From: Schistocerca nitens | Lineage: Eukaryota; Arthropoda; Insecta; Orthoptera; Acrididae | NCBI RefSeq assembly: GCF_023898315.1 | Contig: NC_064614.1 | Location: 77,264,501 to 77,328,500, forward strand | Length of the DNA: 64,000 nt | Direction of reading: 5' to 3' | Part shown: positions 59,316 through 64,000 of the stretch, piece after piece | How positions within the stretch are numbered: the stretch's first letter is position 1 | How the letters are laid out: every line of letters starts with the position of its first letter | Made by a program: the position numbers and the translations under genes | Notes under the pieces: model-generated | What the model was told of the DNA's origin: nothing | What the model saw: the letters and a program-made list of their open reading frames with translations, nothing else | Database searches by the model: none

Positions 59316-60382
59316 CTAACTTTGACATCGTTTAGCTTTGTCTGAGAGGTTTTGGCTGCGTTTAAACTTGGAGTGAAGCTCTCTTTGCTTTCGCAGTAGT
59401 TTCCTAACTTTGTTGTTGTACCACGGTGGGTTTTTCCCGTCCCTCACAGTTTTACTCGGTACGTACCTCTCTAAAGCGCATTTTACGTTTGCCTTTAACT
59501 TTTTCCATAAACATTCAACATTGTCAGTGTCGGAACAGAAATTTTCGTTTTTATCTGTTAGGTAGTCTGAAATCTGCCTTCTATTACTCTTGCTAAACAG
59601 ATAAACCTTCCTCCCTTTTTTTATATTCCTATTAACTTCCATATTTAAGGATGCTGCAACGGCCATATGATCACTGATTCCCTGTTCTGCACATACAGAG
59701 TCGAAAAGTTCGGGTCTGTTTGTTATCAGTAGGTCCAAGATGTTATCTCCACGAGTCGGTTCTCTGTGTAATTGCTCGAGGTAATTTTCGGATAGTGCAC
59801 TCAGTATAATGTCACTCGATGCTCTGTCCCTACCACCCGTCCTAAACATCTGAGTGTCCCAGTCTATATCTGGTAAATTAAAATCTCCACCTAAGACTAT
59901 AACATGCTGAGAAAATTTATGTGAAATGTATTCCAAATTTTTTCTCAGTTGTTCTGCCACTAATGCTGCTGAGTCGGGAGGTCGGTAAAAGGAACCAATT
60001 ATTAACCTAGCTCGGTTGTTGAGTGTAGCCTCCACCCATAATAATTCACAGGAACTATCTACTTCTACTTCACTACAGGATGAACTACTACTAACAGCGA
60101 CGAACACTCCACCACCGGTTGCATGCAATCTATCCTTTCTAAACACCGTCTGTACCTTTGTAAAAATTTCGGTAGAATTTATCTCTGGCTTCAGCCAGCT
60201 TTCTGTACCTATAACGATTTCAGCTTCGGTGCTTTCTATCAGCGCTTGAAGTTTCGGTACTTTACCAACGCAGCTTCGACAGTTGACAATTACAATACCG
60301 ATTGCTGCTTGGTCCCCGCATGTCCTGACTTTGCCCCGCACCTGTTGAGGCTGTTGCCCTTTCTATACTTGCCCAAAGCCAT
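59316..60382 (-). pseudogene. CR1/L2 endonuclease (broken)
   Basis: The endonuclease/exonuclease/phosphatase motifs occur in order: IVIVNCRS, IGTESWL, GGGVFVAV, IGSFYRPPDS, LGGDFNLPDIDW and GISDHMAV, and then a basic linker. ORF2 probably starts at the ATG 60380-60382 (MALGKYRKG), directly after the ORF1 stop, but that frame stops after about 30 codons. The endonuclease frame is joined by a frameshift near 60300-60340. A second frameshift near 59330 links it to the reverse transcriptase. Confidence 0.88.
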
Positions 60383-61339
60383 CTAACCTAAAAAACCGCC
60401 CAGCCCACGCCACACAACCCCTGATACCCGTGTAGCCGCTTGTTGCGTGCAGTGGACTCCTGACCTATCCAGCGGAACCCGAAACCCCACCACCCTATGG
60501 CGCAAGTCGAGGAATCTGCAGCCCAGACGGTCGCAGAACCGTCTCAGCCTCTGATTCAGACCCTCCACTCGGCTCTGTACCAAAGGTCCGCAGTCAGTCT
60601 TGTCGACGATGCTGCAGATGGTGAGCTCTGCTTTCATCCCGCTAGCGAGACTGGCAGTCTTCACCAAATCAGATAGCCGTCGGAAGCCAGAGAGGATTTC
60701 CTCCGATCCATAGCGACACACATCATTGGTGCCGACATGAGCGACCACCTGCAGATGGGTGCACCCTGTACCCTTCATGGCACCCGGAAGGACCCTTTCC
60801 ACATCTGGAATGACTCCCCCCGGTATGCACACGGAGTGCACATTGGTTTTCTTCCCCTCTCTTGCTGCCATTTGCCTAAGGGGACCCATTACGCGCCTGA
60901 CGTTGGAGCTCCCAACTACCAGTAAGCCCACCCTCTGCGACCGCCCGGATCTTGCAGACTGAGGGGCAACCTCTGGAACAGGACAAGCAGCCATGTCAGG
61001 CCGAAGATCAGTATCAGTCTGAGACAGAGCCTGAAACCGGTTCGTCAGACAAACTGGAGAGGCCTTCCGTTCAGCCCTCCGGAATGTCTTTCGTCCTCTG
61101 CCACACCTTGAGACGACCTCCCACTCTACCACAGGTGAGGGATCAGCCTCAATGCGGGCAGTATCCCGGGCAACCACAGTCGTAGTCCGATCGGGGGATG
61201 CGTGGGACGAGCTGGCCGTCCCCGACAAACCCCCATCCGGACCCCCACAGTGATGCCCATTGGCAACAGACTCAAGCTGTGTGACTGAAGCCAACACTGC
61301 CTGAAGCTGGGAGCGAAGGGATGCCAACTCAGCCTGCAT
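60383..61339 (-). CDS. LINE ORF1 with SGNH/GDSL-type esterase domain
   Basis: The frame is open to 61432, but the first ATG is at 61337-61339 (MQAELASLRSQLQ), so about 318 codons are used here. A short coiled coil at the start would help assemble ORF1 protein. The C-terminal half has LLVVGSSNVRRV (nucleophile Ser block), VVAHVGTNDVCRYG (oxyanion Gly-Thr-Asn-Asp) and LDRSGVHCT (catalytic Asp-His), the layout of SGNH hydrolases. Esterase ORF1 is known from CR1/L2-type LINEs. The frame is unbroken, unlike ORF2, and its stop TAG is directly followed by ATG (TAGATG). A Cys-rich CNCC segment just upstream may belong to the protein if translation starts further up. Confidence 0.85.
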   Translation of the reverse strand: MQAELASLRSQLQAVLASVTQLESVANGHHCGGPDGGLSGTASSSHASPDRTTTVVARDTARIEADPSPVVEWEVVSRCGRGRKTFRRAERKASPVCLTNRFQALSQTDTDLRPDMAACPVPEVAPQSARSGRSQRVGLLVVGSSNVRRVMGPLRQMAAREGKKTNVHSVCIPGGVIPDVERVLPGAMKGTGCTHLQVVAHVGTNDVCRYGSEEILSGFRRLSDLVKTASLASGMKAELTICSIVDKTDCGPLVQSRVEGLNQRLRRFCDRLGCRFLDLRHRVVGFRVPLDRSGVHCTQQAATRVSGVVWRGLGGFLG

Positions 61340-61535
61340 CCGAACACAGCAGTTGCAGTCCCTATCCACGCTAAATGTTCGTTGGTGATATACCACCCAA
61401 TTCTGTGATTGTATGGGTAACGTGCTGTACAAAAACAGGAAGTTAAACAGAATGCCTAATAAATGTGTTAGAGTGGTTGTAAGCTAGGTGAATAAACTGC
61501 AACGGCAACTACTCAATAAGAGGGGGTAAACTGTT

Positions 61536-61935
61536 GGCTACAATAAAGGAAAACTAACCAGCTGTGAAAGTCTACATTGTGGATAAAATCGTTGAGAACA
61601 GAAACCACAGAAGTGTATTTACCGTCCCATAATTGCGATCTAGATCTGATAGAATGGGCATAGTCCAAAATAAAACACAATTGCAGAGAGAACAATGTCA
61701 CTGGTGATATGTTGAAGGGAACATTGCAGAATCTTGTTAATGCTGCTTTCCTTTCAGTTACTCCAAGGGACTGCGCAACAGCTGGAGCAACAGTACTGGA
61801 CACGAGATGGAATAATGGAAATATCCATCAATGAATTTATCATAGTGTTAAGCCCTCAAGTGATGATTATGTTGATGATCTTGAAAGAACTGACAGTGAC
61901 CTTTAGTGAACATCATTTTGACAGTTTTCTCAGGC
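61536..61935 (+). pseudogene. Tc1/mariner-superfamily transposase C-terminal relic
   Basis: On plus, HNCDLDLIEWA (the D-L-N-P-I-E-like block), then KIKHNCRENNVTGDM, LVNAAFLSVTPRDC and, after a frame change, QQLEQQYWTRDGIMEISINEF. These match the end of DDE_3-type transposases. One stop and one frameshift lie inside. Family assignment is from motif memory. Confidence 0.6.
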
Positions 61936-62070
61936 ATAATTAATCACAATTTTCAAACATTACTGTGCAACTTTCCTTAGAAATGTGTCTGTGTTTGTTT
62001 GTTAATGAATATGAAATGCGTAATGTTCGAGTTATGCAAATTTACTGCGTGATGTGTTGTTGAACAAATG
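61936..62070. other. AT-rich DNA
   Basis: Nothing recognised. Confidence 0.4.
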
Positions 62071-62410
62071 GTGTGCTTAATCAGTTGCAGTTGCAGGTGA
62101 TATAGCACTTAGTGGTCCCATAAATCAAACAAATCAGTAACAGCTTGCACTGTATGTGCTTGAGCGTTGTCCTGTAAAATGATGGTCAGGTTCCGCAGAA
62201 AGTGTCATCACTTCTGTCTCTATGCTGTTTTATTTTTGGGACACAACCTACTACCAGCTTAGAGACGGAAGTGATGACACTTTCTGCAAGACCGGACCAT
62301 CATTTTACAGAACAACGCTCAAGCACGGACAGTGCAAGCTGTTACTGATTTGTTTGATTTAGGAGCTGCTAAGTGCTATACCACCTGCAACTGCAACTGA
62401 TTAAGCACAT
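62071..62410. repeat. Inverted duplication of a mariner transposase segment
   Basis: 62071-62227 and 62255-62410 are reverse complements with about 90% match around a 27 bp loop. The right arm on plus encodes IILQNNAQARTVQAVTDLF, a form of the mariner LQDNAxxH block in which catalytic Asp is Asn and His is Arg. The left arm is the same piece turned round. Confidence 0.85.
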
Positions 62411-62668
62411 CATTTGATTTTTTTCACCGATGGGGCTGCCAAGTGCTATACCACCTATTGCACTCCCCTGACTTAAGCCTTCGTGAGTTCAACTCGATTT
62501 CTAAACTGAGGAAAACACTTCATTCGCTTCAGAACTGCTACAAATTCGTCGGGCAATAAACCGCGCCCCTCGAACTGTCAACACAACTGGCACTGCTAAG
62601 AGTATTCTAGGACTTCCACATCCCTGGCAACTGGTTACACACAATGCTGGTAACTATTTTGGAGGTTA
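62280..62668 (+). pseudogene. Mariner transposase C-terminal fragment
   Basis: After the inverted duplication the frame shows HSPDLSLREFNSISKLRK (from the SPDLSPCD-type third-Asp block). Then QIRRAINRAPRTVN and LPHPWQLVTHNAGNYFGG end at a TAG near 62668. Frame changes and stops are present. It is a different family from the intact element at 44547. Confidence 0.65.
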
Positions 62669-62669
62669 G

Positions 62670-62894
62670 TAAAACTTTGAAAGCCTGCCGTGGTGGCCGA
62701 GCGGTTCTAGGCGCTTCAGCTCGCGAACCGCGCGACCGCTACGGTCGCAGGTTCGAATCCTGCCTCTGTCATGGATGTGTGTGATGTCCTTAGGTTAGTT
62801 AGGTGTAAGTAGTTCTAAGTTCTGGGGGACTGATGACCTCAGAAGTTAAGTCCCATAGTGCGCAGAGCCATTTGAAGCATTTAAAACTTTGAAA
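62670..62894 (+). mobile_element. Full-length SINE with 13 bp duplication
   Basis: The body 62683-62881 starts GCCTGCCGTGGTGGCCGAGCGG and has B box GGTTCGAATCC and the shared body. The perfect duplication TAAAACTTTGAAA lies at 62670-62682 and 62882-62894. It landed just after the mariner relic. Confidence 0.95.
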
Positions 62895-63369
62895 CACGTA
62901 TCTATTGTCTACGAGCTGTAAATAAATGGTTGCCACCATTAAAGTTCCAACCCTCGTACATAAGATACGGGTAAGACTCTCGAGCATGAATATGTCAACA
63001 AATTAGGTGATTTCCGGTCCGACAGACGTGTCGCTTAAGCGGGCAATACTTCCATGAGTACCGCCTGCGATTTCGTGTTAAGCGCAAAACACGGGTAGCG
63101 GTGCCAACACTGTTGCAAGCAACCGTCGTTGCCTTCCCCTCACGGCTTCTCTCCCCTCCGCAGCCGTAATGCGACGGCACAGCCGTCCCGACAGCCACCG
63201 TGCCAATCGTCAACTTATCGTGGACAAACATAATAGCTTCATAGAGCGCTCTTGCGGATGCGATATATCGAGCCATCGATAGTGATGAAAGTAGCTAAAC
63301 CGGCATTTTGCCTTTAATAATTTGTGCATCAGCGAGACAATGACAGCGCGTCCCTTCTTCCACTTGCAG
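62895..63369 (+). other. Probable intron of the beat gene
   Basis: No other feature is visible. It ends in a pyrimidine-rich tract and CAG at 63367-63369, which forms the splice acceptor of the next exon. Confidence 0.6.
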
Positions 63370-63575
63370 GTGCGGCCGGGCTGACCGGAGTTCGCATCCT
63401 GGTACCCGAAGCGGTGGCGGTGGGCGACACGGCTCGACTCGCCTGCGACTATGACCTGGAGCAGGCGGCGCTCTACTCCATCAAGTGGTACCGCGGCGAC
63501 CAGGAGTTCTACAGCTTCGTGCCCAAGGAGGACCCGCCCACCCGGGTCTTCGCCATGGAGGGCGTCAAGGTTGAC
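63370..63575 (+). CDS. Beaten path (Beat) family gene, first Ig-domain exon
   Basis: The 206 bp exon starts after a TTCTTCCACTTGCAG acceptor and ends at GAC followed by a GTGAGT donor. It begins at codon position 2 and ends at position 3. The frame reads GLTGVRILVPEAVAVGDTA, then RLACDYDLEQAALYSIKWYRG and QEFYSFVPKEDPPTRVF to VKVD. This is the N-terminal immunoglobulin domain of Beat proteins: the Cys of LACDYD and Trp of KWYRG are the core Ig residues, and the VPEAVAVGD start is characteristic. Beat proteins are secreted or membrane-bound neuronal adhesion factors that bind Side family receptors in axon guidance. The exon is GC-rich while its flanks are not. Signal-peptide and later exons are not seen here. 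Which beat paralogue it is cannot be told from one exon. Confidence 0.88.
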
Positions 63576-64000
63576 GTGAGTATTCCGCCGCTCGGCTTCC
63601 CTCGTCTTACTGGATCGCCCTCACCAACACAAACATTTAATCTGTTCCACTTTTCAGATGCTTGGCGCTCCACGGTTTCTAACGCTTGACAAACGGAACA
63701 AGCGATTGCATTTCATCTCTCTGGTTTTCTCGGCGTCTCTGACGAATGGTGTGTTTCCAGGTGTTCAGCCGAGTAATCTTTTCCATTTTATGCACAGTGC
63801 TTCGACGACCGACCCAGCGTTTTTTTTTCTGGTGGTGCGAGTTTTGCTGGTATGTGAACTCAGTATATGGACTCCAGCAAGACAATGAAGTACTGTTGGT
63901 CTCGTGGCGCTGTTTATAGCCGAATTTGATTCCTGACGATCCCATCGCCCTTTGATGCTGTTTTGTTTCTCAGAACTTGCAACGATATTCCATGAAATTC
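63576..64000 (+). other. Start of the intron after the beat exon
   Basis: Begins with GTGAGT. The short frames in it are chance. The next exon lies beyond the window. Confidence 0.7.

Larger units (their letters stand above)
57517..61535 (-). mobile_element. CR1/L2-type LINE, nearly full length
   Basis: A 4.0 kb non-LTR retrotransposon on minus. ORF1 (60383-61339) is followed at once by ORF2, whose endonuclease (about 59316-60341) and reverse transcriptase (57590-59302) are in order. The 3' end has an ATGTAG-type tail (57519-57532 on the plus strand as CTACATCTAC). ORF2 is broken by two frameshifts and one stop. The 5' end is not exact. The younger tail copy at 52026-52640 belongs to the same family. 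Confidence 0.9.

Noticed and set aside
1..64000. CRISPR arrays, bacterial operons, ribosomal RNA genes
   Set aside because: No regularly spaced direct repeats with unique spacers, no operon-like gene runs and no rRNA-like sequence were seen.

Overview
This window looks like a stretch of a large, repeat-rich insect genome, most likely an orthopteran (grasshopper or locust). Three things point that way: several tRNA-derived SINE families with the modular body typical of those genomes, many broken RTE-, CR1- and jockey-type LINEs, and an abundance of Tc1/mariner elements. The only sequence that looks like a host protein-coding gene is one exon near the right end (63370-63575, + strand). It encodes the first immunoglobulin domain of a beaten-path (Beat) family cell-adhesion protein. 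It has a clean splice acceptor and donor, and no further exon could be recognised, so much of the window may be intron or upstream DNA of that gene.

Layout. 1-6.3 kb: a GC-rich unique island, then AT-rich DNA with two SINEs. 6.3-20.7 kb: a degenerate transposase relic broken up by nested insertions, namely a 5'-truncated SINE, a 2.9 kb RTE-like LINE, a 300 bp repeat, and an 8.2 kb LTR retrotransposon (12124-20334) that carries gag but no recognisable pol. 20.7-25.3 kb: LINE relics, SINEs and a second GC-rich island. 26.3-29.2 kb: a Tc1-like element split by about 1.7 kb of foreign DNA. 30.0-30.3 kb: an almost perfect palindromic MITE. 30.3-31.7 kb: a third GC-rich island. 32.9-35.5 kb: RTE-like LINE copies. 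35.9-38.5 kb: a Tc1 relic with a 1.5 kb fold-back element inside it. 39.8-44.1 kb: two Tc1 relics broken by LINE and SINE insertions. 44.5-46.1 kb: a structurally intact mariner-superfamily transposon with TA target duplications, 168 bp terminal inverted repeats and an open 361-codon transposase. 46.1-57.4 kb: smaller LINE, SINE and fold-back pieces in AT-rich DNA. 57.5-61.5 kb: a nearly full-length CR1/L2-type LINE on the minus strand, with an esterase-type ORF1, an endonuclease and a reverse transcriptase. 61.5-62.9 kb: transposase relics, an inverted duplication and a SINE. 63.4 kb: the Beat exon.

Most elements are dead, with stops and frameshifts. Their order of insertion can often be read from target-site duplications. 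The standout items are the intact mariner-type element with unusual catalytic spacing (D160, D248, D296), the gag-only LTR retrotransposon, the SINEs that join different tRNA-like heads to one shared body, and the fold-back elements that carry tRNA-like modules in their arms. No rRNA genes, CRISPR arrays or bacterial-type operons are present. Family names rest on motif recognition, since no search could be run.
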